In this document: positions 6,642 to 15,605 of the stretch, piece by piece
Position numbering within the stretch: position 1 is the stretch's first letter
Layout: each line of letters opens with the position of its first letter
Source of the DNA: Olivibacter sitiensis DSM 17696
GTDB taxonomy: Bacteria > Bacteroidota > Bacteroidia > Sphingobacteriales > Sphingobacteriaceae
DNA: 50,695 bases
Assembly (NCBI RefSeq): GCF_000427965.1
Contig: NZ_ATZA01000043.1
Location: forward strand, 1-50,695
Direction of reading: 5' to 3'
Translations under genes and position numbers: made by a program
The notes under the pieces: model-generated
Seen by the model: the letters and a program-made list of their open reading frames with translations, nothing else
What the model was told of the DNA's origin: nothing
Databases searched by the model: none

Positions 6642-7193
6642 TTATTTTGGTTTACGTCTTTCGTTACTCTTCGCATTTTCAACCCGTTTCTCCGTTAGTA
6701 ATCTTTCGTAAGTGTTTTTACTATTCAATTCAAGATTCTTAAAGCGAATATCACATAAAGTACCTACTTCCTCTCCGAAAGCCAATTCCAAAGTTGTCAT
6801 TTCATCTATATGTATTGCACTGTCTTGCGTTTCTACTACATAATCTATTCTGCTTGATTTTATTTTACTTGCTTGAACTAGCTCTTTTTTAGGCATTACT
6901 TCAAATTTGTATCTTTTTTTTAGAATCTCTCCTAACTGAGTAAGATGAGGCTTGTATTCAATTTTTTTGATGTTGTCGAAGTATCTTTTTCCGAATATTT
7001 TTTCTAAAAGTTCTTTATGGTTCTTGTTTAATAATAGCTTAAGCAACAAGAACTGTTCGCAGGTTAGATGTTTGTGCTTTTCGTTCCTCATGTTGCTTAA
7101 CGCTGTTACCGAGATATTAGTCCAGGCATAAATTTCGATATCCGAGTAGCCGCTATCAGTTAAAGTTTGTGCTAAGTTCTTTTGCCAGTTCAT
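6642..7193 (-). CDS. Probable DNA-binding protein with HTH-like domain
   Basis: 183 residues. The N-terminal part (residues about 5-60, LAQTLTDSGYSDIEIYAWTNISVTALSNMRNEK) has the helix-turn-helix spacing of XRE/Cro-like proteins. A second region (about 85-145) includes a helical segment with KKELVQASKIKSSRIDYVVE that could be another HTH. The C-terminus is basic. It is low in GC compared with its neighbours. Directly upstream is a promoter of textbook Bacteroidota type that fires in the opposite direction, toward RNA candidate B and the TlpA-SusC-SusD operon. Regulation of that operon or of the RNA is plausible but inferred. Confidence 0.6.
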   Translation of the reverse strand: MNWQKNLAQTLTDSGYSDIEIYAWTNISVTALSNMRNEKHKHLTCEQFLLLKLLLNKNHKELLEKIFGKRYFDNIKKIEYKPHLTQLGEILKKRYKFEVMPKKELVQASKIKSSRIDYVVETQDSAIHIDEMTTLELAFGEEVGTLCDIRFKNLELNSKNTYERLLTEKRVENAKSNERRKPK

Positions 7194-7220
7194 CTAACGA
7201 TACACTTTTTATATTTTTGT

Positions 7221-7251
7221 TTTGTTAATTTGAAAAGTGTTTATATATTTG
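7221..7251 (+). promoter_or_regulatory. Strong rightward promoter
   Basis: TTTG (7221-7224), exactly 19 nt, then TATATTTG (7244-7251): a full match to TTTG-N19-TAnnTTTG. It diverges from the HTH gene and points at RNA candidate B. Confidence 0.65.
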
Positions 7252-7369
7252 CTTTATGTTAATTATGAGATAATTATTCTCGATTTGTAACTAACGAGTT
7301 CCGTCAACGAAAACGGCTAATTTTCAAATGACGCGGAACCGTAGGGAAATTGCTTCCCCGGAATTTTTG

Positions 7370-7482
7370 TATCTTTGCAAGAATACGGGGTAGCCCCCTA
7401 CTGGAAGCTGCGTCTGGGCTCTTAGCCGTGCCTCGTTGACAGTGGAAGGTAGGGGGCTACCCTAAAATATAGAGTACCGTAT
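7370..7482 (+). ncRNA. Structured RNA candidate B
   Basis: A TATCTTTG -7 box (7370-7377) leads into a 15-bp GC-rich stem (7387-7401 with 7449-7463, one G-U). The loop contains TGGGCTCTTAGCCGTG, CTCGTT and GACA, words shared with candidate A. An outer ATACGG/CCGTAT pairing (7383-7388, 7477-7482) may extend it. A CTCGTTTTCA/TGAAAACGAG hairpin lies downstream at about 7502-7534. No open frame covers it. It precedes the TlpA-SusC-SusD operon by about 350 bp. I do not recognise the family. Confidence 0.5.
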
Positions 7483-7584
7483 ACCTGAACCCCATTCAAG
7501 GACTCGTTTTCAAACTGAATTGCAATGAAAACGAGATTATTCAACCCCAAGCCCAAAACGACACCACACGCCCAAAAGGGACGT

Positions 7585-7625
7585 CAGGATAGTCTATTGC
7601 CTGCGAGAGGCAATAGACTATCCTG
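7585..7625. repeat. Perfect 18-bp inverted repeat with 5-nt loop
   Basis: 7585-7602 pairs fully with 7608-7625; the loop is GCGAG. It lies in the gene-free stretch before the TlpA-like gene and may be a REP-type insertion or an attenuating hairpin. Confidence 0.7.
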
Positions 7626-7679
7626 TCAAGACCCGATTATCCGAATCATCACCGCCCCGGAATAACGCCATACCAGTAC

Positions 7680-7792
7680 ATGTGCGTAGACGCATTGATA
7701 TGCGTCTTTCGGATGCCGTAAACGGCATCGAATGCACGTAATTCCACCGCTACGCGGTACGAGACGCAATGTATTGCGTCTCTACACAGGTG
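7680..7792. repeat. Cluster of REP-like palindromes
   Basis: Several short inverted repeats in a row: AGACGCATTGATATGCGTCT, GATGCCGTAAACGGCATC, and GAGACGCAATGTATTGCGTC followed by TC. They resemble the palindrome at 6141-6160. The remaining bases of 7252-7833 hold no gene. Confidence 0.6.
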
Positions 7793-7833
7793 GCCTATTC
7801 ATCATTTAATCATCAATCCATTAACCCAAAAAA

Positions 7834-9201
7834 ATGAAGGTTTTATACCTATTGGCATTCCTATGCCCCAAATATACGTTTTACAAGGCCAAAATACCAA
7901 CATTGTTGGTGTGGTTTTTTACCATGCTGTGCCTAGCCAATGGGACGGTTTTCGCCCAATCTGCCCAACTACCAACCAACATCCAACAACTAAAAATAGG
8001 CGATGCCATACCCGAGGCTCTATGGCACCTACCATTACAGGTGGTAAACCATCCCGATGGCAAGGATACCATCACGCTCAACGACTACAGGGGCAAGCTG
8101 GTCATCTTGGATTTTTGGGCTACGTGGTGTGTGCCTTGTATCAGGAATTTCGCAAAACTCCATGCTTTGCAAAACGAGTTTGGCGACAAGGTAAAAGTAC
8201 TTGCCGTAACACCAGAGGACACCGACAAAATAACCAAGTTCTTTAAAACAGGCGTGGGGAAAGAACATACCTACGTGAACTCGGTGATTAACGACCGTGT
8301 TCTCACTGCATATTTCCCGCACAAAACCCTACCGCATATTGTATGGATAGATCCAAGAGGCAAAGTGCTTAATACCACGCAAGGAGAAGATGTTAGCCAA
8401 GCAAATGTTCAGGCTATTTTGGATGGCCAAATGCCCCGCTTCGTTGCAAAAGTGGATATTGACCGCGATAGGCCCTTGTTTATCTCTGACCATTTTGGTG
8501 AGGGCTTGGTATTGAAATCCTATTCCATTTTCGCTAAGGGATATTATCCGGGACTTCCATCAGGAGGTGGCTTTAAAAAGACTCAAGATGGAAAAATACA
8601 AGGCAGGCAAGTGACCAATCTACCTATGATGGACATTTATTACCCCGTACTGTATGATTTGTTTGGCAGGAACGGGGAAAAGTTCAACTTAAAACATACT
8701 ATCATAGAAGTAAAGGAGCCCACTTTGCTCAACTTGATACACAAGCCTGACGGCACATTTGAAAAATATAACCTGTACAACTACGAATTGATTGTACCCG
8801 AAGACAAAGTAGACAGCCTATACTATTATATGTTGGAAGACCTTAACCGCTATTCGGACTACATAGGTACTATTGAAAAACGTATGGTAGATTGCCTTGT
8901 CCTCATAAGAACTTCTACCAAAGACAAAATCAAGAGCAAGGGTGGAAAAATAAAAAATACTTTCCCGCAAACACCCTCTATTCTTAGCAATTGTCCGATA
9001 GGTTATATGCTTATTAGGCTTAATGACGATACACCTATTGAGTTACCGATTATTGACGAAACAGGTTACTCCGGCAATGTTGATATTGAAATATCGGGGT
9101 TTACAGATTTGGCAAGCCTGAAAAAAGAACTGAACAGGTACGACCTTGACCTAATACCCGTCAAAAGAAACCTCTTCATGTTCGTCTTAACCGACAAATA
9201 A
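7834..9201 (+). CDS. TlpA-like thioredoxin-fold protein with C-terminal extension
   Basis: 455 residues. A long N-terminal segment ends in a signal-peptide-like hydrophobic run and FAQ (to about residue 42). The thioredoxin fold follows (about 50-200): DYRGKLVILDFWATWCVPC with the redox pair C99-V-P-C102, and the cis-proline-type segment LPHIVWIDPRG. Residues 200-455 form a second region resembling the DUF3738/soil-associated module often fused to TlpA domains in Sphingobacteria. The protein probably acts as a periplasmic thiol-disulfide oxidoreductase. It is followed after 35 bp by SusC and SusD genes, a frequent linkage in this group whose purpose is not known. A wrecked paralogue lies at 5990-6530. 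Confidence 0.85.
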   Translation: MKVLYLLAFLCPKYTFYKAKIPTLLVWFFTMLCLANGTVFAQSAQLPTNIQQLKIGDAIPEALWHLPLQVVNHPDGKDTITLNDYRGKLVILDFWATWCVPCIRNFAKLHALQNEFGDKVKVLAVTPEDTDKITKFFKTGVGKEHTYVNSVINDRVLTAYFPHKTLPHIVWIDPRGKVLNTTQGEDVSQANVQAILDGQMPRFVAKVDIDRDRPLFISDHFGEGLVLKSYSIFAKGYYPGLPSGGGFKKTQDGKIQGRQVTNLPMMDIYYPVLYDLFGRNGEKFNLKHTIIEVKEPTLLNLIHKPDGTFEKYNLYNYELIVPEDKVDSLYYYMLEDLNRYSDYIGTIEKRMVDCLVLIRTSTKDKIKSKGGKIKNTFPQTPSILSNCPIGYMLIRLNDDTPIELPIIDETGYSGNVDIEISGFTDLASLKKELNRYDLDLIPVKRNLFMFVLTDK

Positions 9202-9236
9202 TTCCTTCCATTTTTTACTATCCAACTAATGAATGC

Positions 9237-12200
9237 ATGAAAACTATTATACTTCTAATTGCTTCCTTTACCATTTCCAGTTGTTTATATGCGCAGCAGC
9301 ATATCGTAGGCAAGATACTATCCTTTGGTGACAACTTGCCCATTGAGGGAGCCAGTGTCTCCCTGCAAGGAATAAACACAACCGTAATTACCAATGGCAA
9401 GGGAGAGTTTACCATCCAAACCACGGCAAATACGACTGTGTTGATTGTTAACCATGTAGGTTATGAATCAACTTCGATAACGGTTCAGCTTCCGCAAACT
9501 GACGCCTTAAATATTGTTCTCAACGCATCATCCCGATTGCTCGAAGAAGTACAAGTCGTATCCACAGGGTATCAAACAATACCCGCAGAGCGGGCAACAG
9601 GTTCATTTTCTACGGTAAGCAATGAACTGTTTAACCAACAGGTGGGTACGGACATCCTTTCCAGATTGCCAGCTATTGCAAATAGTATGGTCATGGACAA
9701 TGGTCGGGCGGGCGCTCCACAAATGATGGTACGTGGATTAAGTACAATAAGCGGCCCAAAAGACCCATTGATTGTGGTAGATAATTTTCCGTATGACGGT
9801 GATATTACCAATATAAACCCCAACATTGTAGAGAACATTACCATCCTCAAAGACGCATCCGCCTCCAGCATTTGGGGAGCAAGAGCGGCAAATGGGGTTA
9901 TCGTAATTACGACCAAAACGGGACGTTTTAATCAGCCGATTACGTTGGATTTTAACTCCAATGTTTCCATTGGAGCCAAACCCGACCTCGGCTATATTCG
10001 TCAAATGCCGTCAAGTGATTTTATTGATGTTGAACAGGAATTGTTTAACCGCAATTTTTACAACAGTCAAATCAATTCTGCAAACCGTCCGGTACTTAGT
10101 CCGGTGGTTGACCTTTTAAATAAGGTTCGCAATGGTGAATTAACCCAAGAGCAGGCACAGCAACAGATTAACCAATGGAGAACGGTGGATGCGAGAGACC
10201 AATTCAACCAATATATGTACACGCCATCGGTCAATCAACAGTATTTTATAAATGCGCAAGGCGGGGTAGAAAAGTTCTCATGGACATCTGCGTTGGGATA
10301 TGACCACAACAAAGATAATTTGGGCGCCACTTACCAACGGATTAATCTTCGTTTTCAGAACGCATACCATCCCAATAAACAGCTTTCCCTTACTACGAGC
10401 CTGTATTATACCCAAAGCCAAAATCAGTCAGGACGCTATGGGTATAACAACGTATTCATGAAAGGGTCAGGCATTTTTGTGCCTTATATGCAGATGGCGG
10501 ATGCCAACGGGAATGCCCTGCCCGTAGCAAGGGATTATAACCAAAGTTATATTGAAACGGCAGGTGATGGAATGTTACTCGATTGGAATTATTACCCCCT
10601 TACGGATTGGCAGCACCAAATATCAAATAGTAATGTTTCCGATATATTGGCAACCGCAGTCCTCGATTATCAAATCATAAAAGGCTTAAGTGCAACCGTA
10701 AATTATCAATACGAAAGACAATTGGGAACAAATACAGGTTTGGCAGACGAGAATAGTTACGTGGCAAGGGACTATATCAATCGTTTCTCTCAAATCGTAG
10801 ACGGGAATGTAGAGTTCATTGTTCCAAGAGGTGGCATATTGGATAAGTCCAACAATACACTGAATGCCAATAACCTGAGGGGACAATTGAATTTTGACCA
10901 TACTTATGATAAGCATAACATAACGGCCATAGCTGGAGCAGAAATGCGTTCCACTAATTCAAGCGGGCATCAGGAACGCTTCTACGGTTACAACCCGAAC
11001 AACCTGACTACCGGAAGCGTAGATTATACAAGGACTTACCTAAATTTCATTAGTGGGAGTGCCTTTATACAACGCAATCAATCTTTAAGCGAAACCGCGA
11101 CACGGTTTCTTTCCCAATTCGCCAACGCTGCCTATACCTTTGATAACAGGTATGTACTTTCGGCAAGCGCCCGCCGTGATGCCAGTAATCTTTTCGGCTT
11201 GAATACCAACGACCAATGGAACCCATTTTGGTCAGCAGGCTTTGCTTGGAAAGTATCAAACGAACAATTCTACGATGTTAATTTTCTACCATATCTCAAT
11301 CTTCGGGCAACTTATGGTTTCAGTGGCAATATAGACCCTGCTATGGTAGCCGTTAACACCATCTCTTATTATTCAAGCCCTTCTTTTTTAACAGGGAATA
11401 TGGTGGCGGGAATTAACAATTATTATAATCCAAGCCTAAAATGGGAAACCTCAAAGATGTTGAACCTAGCAATTGATTTTCGCACACAAAACGGCCGCAT
11501 TTCCGGCTCGATAGAATATTATCAAAAAAAGGGTGAAAACCTGTTTGGCGTGGCTCCAATTGACTACACAACCGGAGTAGATCCCGAAATATTAAGAAAT
11601 GTAGCGAGCATGAAAGGCAATGGTATGGATATAGAATTGAAAAGCCTGAACATAGAACGTACCATCAAATGGCAAACGATATTAAATTTTAGCTTTTACA
11701 AAGACCAGGTATTGGAATACCTAATTGGACGAACACTTGCAAGCCAATACATTGCCATAAATGACGTACCTATATCGGGTATCAAGGGCAGACCCGTCTA
11801 TGCTATCTACGCTTACAAATGGGCCGGATTAGACCCTAATACTGGAGAAGCACAGGGTTATCTGGATAGAGAAGTAAGCAAGGCCTATACCACGATAACG
11901 GGTGTCGGCACTCAAGTAGAAGACTTGGAGTATTTTGGCTCTGCTATCCCGACTCAATTTGGTTCGCTTATCAATGCAATATCTTACAAAAACATCAGTC
12001 TTCAGGTTGGTATTTCATTTAAGTTCGGCTATTGGTTCAGGCGCAGTTCCATTAACTATACCAACCTGTTTAACGGTTGGGTCGACCACTCGGATTACGC
12101 ACTTCGTTGGCAACAACCTGGAGACGAAACACATACCGATGTTCCGGTAAATCCATATACGACCAACTCACAGCGGGATGCCTTTTACAATGGTTCAAGC

Positions 12201-12437
12201 GTTTTGGTGGAAAAAGGCAACCATATCCGGCTTCAATATGTCAATCTCGCCTATGACCTGAATATGCCTAAAAGTTTTAAGGGAGGCATCAAAGGATTAC
12301 AGATATATTTCAATGCAAGTAACCTTGGTTTATTGTGGAGAGCTAATAAGCAAGATATTGACCCCGATTTCAATTTAGGCACTTACAATATCGTCACCCC
12401 AACGAATTATGCAATAGGTTTTAGAACAACATTTTAA
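9237..12437 (+). CDS. SusC/RagA-family TonB-linked outer membrane protein
   Basis: 1066 residues. A signal peptide (to about residue 20, LYAQ) is followed by a carboxypeptidase-regulatory-like beta domain (about 22-100, VGKILSFGDNLPIEGASVSL). Next come the plug domain (about 110-230, with ERATGSFSTV, GAPQMMVRGLSTISG and DASASSIWGARAANGVIVITTK) and a long beta-barrel ending in aromatic FRTTF, as outer membrane proteins do. It imports a ligand, usually a glycan or peptide, with energy from TonB/ExbBD. The SusD lipoprotein gene follows after 14 bp. The ERATGSF subtype is common beside TlpA-like genes in Sphingobacteria; no catabolic enzymes are nearby, so the substrate is unknown. Confidence 0.95.
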   Translation: MKTIILLIASFTISSCLYAQQHIVGKILSFGDNLPIEGASVSLQGINTTVITNGKGEFTIQTTANTTVLIVNHVGYESTSITVQLPQTDALNIVLNASSRLLEEVQVVSTGYQTIPAERATGSFSTVSNELFNQQVGTDILSRLPAIANSMVMDNGRAGAPQMMVRGLSTISGPKDPLIVVDNFPYDGDITNINPNIVENITILKDASASSIWGARAANGVIVITTKTGRFNQPITLDFNSNVSIGAKPDLGYIRQMPSSDFIDVEQELFNRNFYNSQINSANRPVLSPVVDLLNKVRNGELTQEQAQQQINQWRTVDARDQFNQYMYTPSVNQQYFINAQGGVEKFSWTSALGYDHNKDNLGATYQRINLRFQNAYHPNKQLSLTTSLYYTQSQNQSGRYGYNNVFMKGSGIFVPYMQMADANGNALPVARDYNQSYIETAGDGMLLDWNYYPLTDWQHQISNSNVSDILATAVLDYQIIKGLSATVNYQYERQLGTNTGLADENSYVARDYINRFSQIVDGNVEFIVPRGGILDKSNNTLNANNLRGQLNFDHTYDKHNITAIAGAEMRSTNSSGHQERFYGYNPNNLTTGSVDYTRTYLNFISGSAFIQRNQSLSETATRFLSQFANAAYTFDNRYVLSASARRDASNLFGLNTNDQWNPFWSAGFAWKVSNEQFYDVNFLPYLNLRATYGFSGNIDPAMVAVNTISYYSSPSFLTGNMVAGINNYYNPSLKWETSKMLNLAIDFRTQNGRISGSIEYYQKKGENLFGVAPIDYTTGVDPEILRNVASMKGNGMDIELKSLNIERTIKWQTILNFSFYKDQVLEYLIGRTLASQYIAINDVPISGIKGRPVYAIYAYKWAGLDPNTGEAQGYLDREVSKAYTTITGVGTQVEDLEYFGSAIPTQFGSLINAISYKNISLQVGISFKFGYWFRRSSINYTNLFNGWVDHSDYALRWQQPGDETHTDVPVNPYTTNSQRDAFYNGSSVLVEKGNHIRLQYVNLAYDLNMPKSFKGGIKGLQIYFNASNLGLLWRANKQDIDPDFNLGTYNIVTPTNYAIGFRTTF

Positions 12438-12451
12438 AAGACATAACAACA

Positions 12452-13825
12452 ATGAAAAGAAATATTCAAATAACAACCCTGTTGGTATTACTCTTAGTCC
12501 TGTTTTCAGGATGTGAAAAATTTCTCGAAGAAAAATCCGACAAAAGTCTTTCTGTTCCCACTACAGTTGAAGATTTCCAGTCCATGCTCTATAATTACGC
12601 ATACCTTAGTAATGATTTTGTTTCAGCCGGAGAGGTAAGTTCTGACGATTATTATCTTATGGATGCTGATTTTAACTCCTTAACCTATGAAAGTGACAGG
12701 AGACTGTACACATGGCAACCGGACTATGTAACGCGCCCATATTCTTCTGCTGGTGATGAATGGTATAATTGCTATCGAGCTATAAACACTTGTAACTCCA
12801 TTCTAAAAGGGCTTGAAGACAACAACCTGACCGGAGCCAAAGCGGATAATATAAAAGGACAGGCATTGGTCTTTAGAGCCGCCCGCTTTATGGATGGCGT
12901 ACAGGTATGGGCACCTGCTTATAATAGACAAACTGCCGATGCCGACTTAGGTATGGTATTGCGTTTAGACCCCGATATGAACATTCCGTCTATAAGGTCG
13001 TCTGTACAGCAGACCTATGATTTGATTATCAATGACTTAACACAAGCTATCCCACTTTTACCCAATGAACCATCGAACAAAGCGCTTCCCACAATAGCAG
13101 CAGCCCATGGATTATTGGCAAGAACTTATTTATACATGGGGGAGTATGGGAAAGCATCGCAGAATGCGCAGGATGCACTTCGATTTACCAATGCACAGGT
13201 AATAGACTTTAATGAATTAGAGCCAAATACTGATTTTCCAATACCTGCAACCAATTATGCTAGTGAGGAAATAATTTTATGGTCAACCTTATTGACTGCA
13301 CATCCTTTACGGCAGGCTATCGCGAGAATTGAACCAACGCTCTACAACCTGTATGCAGAAGGGGATTTGAGAAAAGTAATTTATTTTAGGCAAAATGCGG
13401 ACGATAGTTATTCTTTTAAAGGCACCCATGTCGGATATTTTGCCCTGATGAACAGCTTAACCCCTGCAGAAATGCTTTTGACAATTGCGGAATGTGATGC
13501 CCGCTTAGGAAATCTTTCTAATGCTTCCAAGGCGTTAAATCAGCTTATGATAAAACGACTGAAAATAAATGACTATACTCCCTATTCTTTTACTGATAAC
13601 CAGGAGGCATTGCAAATAATATTAGGAGAGCGTAGGAAAGAATTGGTCATGCGAGGATTGCGTTGGCCTGATATTAAACGCTTGAACAGGGATGGCCATG
13701 ATATTCCTCTTTCAAGAATGGTAAATGGCCAAACCATTACATTACCCCCAAATGATTTGCGATATGCCATTGCCATTTCGGAAAACGTAATCGAAATAGG
13801 TAGAATACAGCAAAATTCAAGATAA
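12452..13825 (+). CDS. SusD/RagB-family nutrient-binding lipoprotein
   Basis: 457 residues. The lipobox LFSGC puts the lipidated cysteine at 21. The helical SusD fold is suggested by WYNCYRAINTCNSIL, KGQALVFRAARFMDGVQVWAPAYN, a TPR-like middle (AAAHGLLARTYLYMGEYGKASQNAQDAL) and the C-terminal ILGERRKELVMRGLRWPDIKRLNRDG. The last is the classic closing motif of SusD proteins. It lies on the cell surface as the lid of the SusC transporter encoded just upstream. Together they form one transport complex. A terminator follows the stop. Confidence 0.95.
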   Translation: MKRNIQITTLLVLLLVLFSGCEKFLEEKSDKSLSVPTTVEDFQSMLYNYAYLSNDFVSAGEVSSDDYYLMDADFNSLTYESDRRLYTWQPDYVTRPYSSAGDEWYNCYRAINTCNSILKGLEDNNLTGAKADNIKGQALVFRAARFMDGVQVWAPAYNRQTADADLGMVLRLDPDMNIPSIRSSVQQTYDLIINDLTQAIPLLPNEPSNKALPTIAAAHGLLARTYLYMGEYGKASQNAQDALRFTNAQVIDFNELEPNTDFPIPATNYASEEIILWSTLLTAHPLRQAIARIEPTLYNLYAEGDLRKVIYFRQNADDSYSFKGTHVGYFALMNSLTPAEMLLTIAECDARLGNLSNASKALNQLMIKRLKINDYTPYSFTDNQEALQIILGERRKELVMRGLRWPDIKRLNRDGHDIPLSRMVNGQTITLPPNDLRYAIAISENVIEIGRIQQNSR

Positions 13826-13843
13826 GGGTCAAATTAAAAAAAC

Positions 13844-13870
13844 AAAGGCTAACCAGAGCTGTTAGCCTTT
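13844..13870 (+). terminator. Terminator of the TlpA-SusC-SusD operon
   Basis: A perfect 10-bp stem (13844-13853 with 13861-13870) and a 7-nt loop lie 18 bp after the susD stop, with a T-rich stretch downstream. It is likely bidirectional, since the next gene converges. Confidence 0.8.
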
Positions 13871-13893
13871 GCTCGCCTTTATTTTTATTCCTA

Positions 13894-14229
13894 TTAATCC
13901 CTCCTTGAATTGGGATTAATATTTAAAATTTGAGAGTTACTCATTCCCGATAAGTAAGTAGTAAGTTGGCTTTCATCGGTGGCATTAACAGTAATTTCGC
14001 AGGGCAAGTCCCCCGTTGGCCCGCACGTTGCTGAACCGCCTCCGAGTGCCCAATTAGTCGCATCGGAAAATACTCCAGGATTGGCATCACCTACATAATG
14101 CCATAGTGTGGCCACCTTAGCTTCTGTTTTCACTTCCTGTTTTTCTTTGTTCACTAATGTAAACGACATTACTATTCCCCCTATCAATAAGAGGACGAGT
14201 ACCAGTAATTTTGATTTGATTGTCTTCAT
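13894..14229 (-). CDS. Small secreted protein, DUF6520-like
   Basis: 111 residues. A signal peptide spans about 1-25 (MKTIKSKLLVLVLLLIGGIV). The mature part has aromatic WHYVGDA and FSDATNW and two cysteines in SATCGPTGDLPCEI. This arrangement resembles the small Bacteroidota DUF6520 proteins, which have a helical leader and a Cys-rich tail. Function is unknown; related genes come in small clusters and are sometimes paired with redox or export genes. It converges on the susD gene and has no operon partner. Confidence 0.6.
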   Translation of the reverse strand: MKTIKSKLLVLVLLLIGGIVMSFTLVNKEKQEVKTEAKVATLWHYVGDANPGVFSDATNWALGGGSATCGPTGDLPCEITVNATDESQLTTYLSGMSNSQILNINPNSRRD

Positions 14230-14581
14230 CTTTTCAATTTTTGTATGTTAAAGAATATTTTATAGTTAGTCTTTTGGCCGACCTGCCATTGGCAGAGCAG
14301 GCTCCTTTAGCGGCACACAGGAATAGCACCCGCGCACCGCTTGGGCGAAAAGGGTGCAAACTTGCGCCTGCCCAAAATCCTTGCCCTGTCCAGCAAAGGA
14401 GCAAACCAGCGCAAGCCCTTCAGGCCTCCGGCAGTAGGGACAAACGGACGATATATGGTGCGGACTTCCATACCACAAAGGAGGGAAAGAAAAAGCACCC
14501 GTACCTGTGCCATATGGCGCAAGTTTCAATTACTTTAAACGACTGATTCAATAAAAGAAAAGTAGGGGGGTAATTGAGTGC
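14230..14581. other. Gene-free stretch, possible interspersed repeat
   Basis: Several open frames cross it in more than one register, but none has a start signal or a recognisable domain. The segment 14275-14535 has the look of a dispersed repeat, with short frames in both directions. I see no RNA structure. Confidence 0.4.
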
Positions 14582-15523
14582 CTAGAAAAATCTGACCAGG
14601 TAGGGCGTGCAAAAAAATACCAGCCAGATGGCCACGGTGGGCGGGAAAAACTGAAAATAAGCGTTCGCGCCAAAAATGAGTGCACAGAACAGCACCGCTA
14701 TCAGGGCCTGTCGCACCTCTATCTGCGCCCTGTCATACCGCGCAATGTGATCCTGGCGCAGCTGGTGGATACGTCTTTTATAGTTGCGCCCTTCGTTTTT
14801 GGCAGGCAAAAAGCCAAGGACCATATAGGCGTTCTGTGCCAGCTGCAGGGCAGATACCCCCAGCAGGAAATACTGCAGGCCCACGAACAGGACATCCCCC
14901 CAGCCGCCCTGCAGATCGATATCGCCATAAGCACGGACGCGCAGCACATAATCGATGGCAAAGCACAACATGATGAGCGAACTGCCCAGGCTAAGCAGAA
15001 AGCGGGATGATGGTGTATGCGCACGATAGCTGAAGCCATGGTACAGCGCATAGCAGGCAAAACAAAGGGCCAATATGGCCAAGCCGCCTACAAATGCGTT
15101 TCCCCTCCAAGTGGCCCCGTGCGCCGTAAGCCAGTAGAGGATGGCCATGGACTGCAATAGGGTGATGCCCTCGCCCAGCCGCACGGTATACAGCTTGCTG
15201 TAGCGCGCCAAGGTAACGATCACCAGCATCAAGCAGAAAAAAAAGGGCCAAAGCTTGAGATGGGGCTCCAGGTTGTACTGATACTCGCGCTTGCCTGGTG
15301 CAAAGACCAGCATGCTGAACAGGAGGGCCAGTAGCGCATTGAGGGCTATCTCTTTCCACTGCCTGATGACAATGCCTTTCTGCACCAGCATGCCCAGCAG
15401 TACCGCAAACATGTAATAGGGGAATACCTTGCCATGAAATTGTACCGTTAGATACCATAGCACAAGAAGCGCAGGGACAGCGGCCACGGCCAAAACCCAC
15501 AGCGCCAGGTTTTTTAAATCCAT
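14582..15523 (-). CDS. Multi-pass membrane protein of unknown function
   Basis: 313 residues from MDLKNLALW at 15523 (a Met 8 codons earlier, 15547, is also possible). About eight to ten hydrophobic segments alternate with short loops; one longer basic loop (KNEGRNYKRRIHQLRQDHIARYDRAQIEVRQ, about 230-270) precedes the last two helices. No catalytic or transport motif is recognisable. It follows the Crp-like gene by 82 bp on the same strand and belongs to the GC-rich block that diverges from the peptide gene. It could be a peptide exporter or sensor partner, but nothing in the sequence proves this. Confidence 0.7.
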   Translation of the reverse strand: MDLKNLALWVLAVAAVPALLVLWYLTVQFHGKVFPYYMFAVLLGMLVQKGIVIRQWKEIALNALLALLFSMLVFAPGKREYQYNLEPHLKLWPFFFCLMLVIVTLARYSKLYTVRLGEGITLLQSMAILYWLTAHGATWRGNAFVGGLAILALCFACYALYHGFSYRAHTPSSRFLLSLGSSLIMLCFAIDYVLRVRAYGDIDLQGGWGDVLFVGLQYFLLGVSALQLAQNAYMVLGFLPAKNEGRNYKRRIHQLRQDHIARYDRAQIEVRQALIAVLFCALIFGANAYFQFFPPTVAIWLVFFCTPYLVRFF

Positions 15524-15605
15524 CTCTTTTTTACTTCGTGTGGCCATCGGGGCTAATCGCATCAGATTGATGCCGCAATATAGGGATTTTCTTTTTTTAT
15601 GTACT

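Noticed and set aside
5611-7482. Structured RNAs considered as 6S RNA, SRP RNA or tmRNA
   Set aside because: Too short and without the 6S central bubble, SRP GGAAG tetraloop region or tmRNA ends; there are also two copies.
14266-14529. 87-codon leftward frame and overlapping rightward frames
   Set aside because: No ribosome site or domain, frames in several registers; more likely a repeat than a gene.
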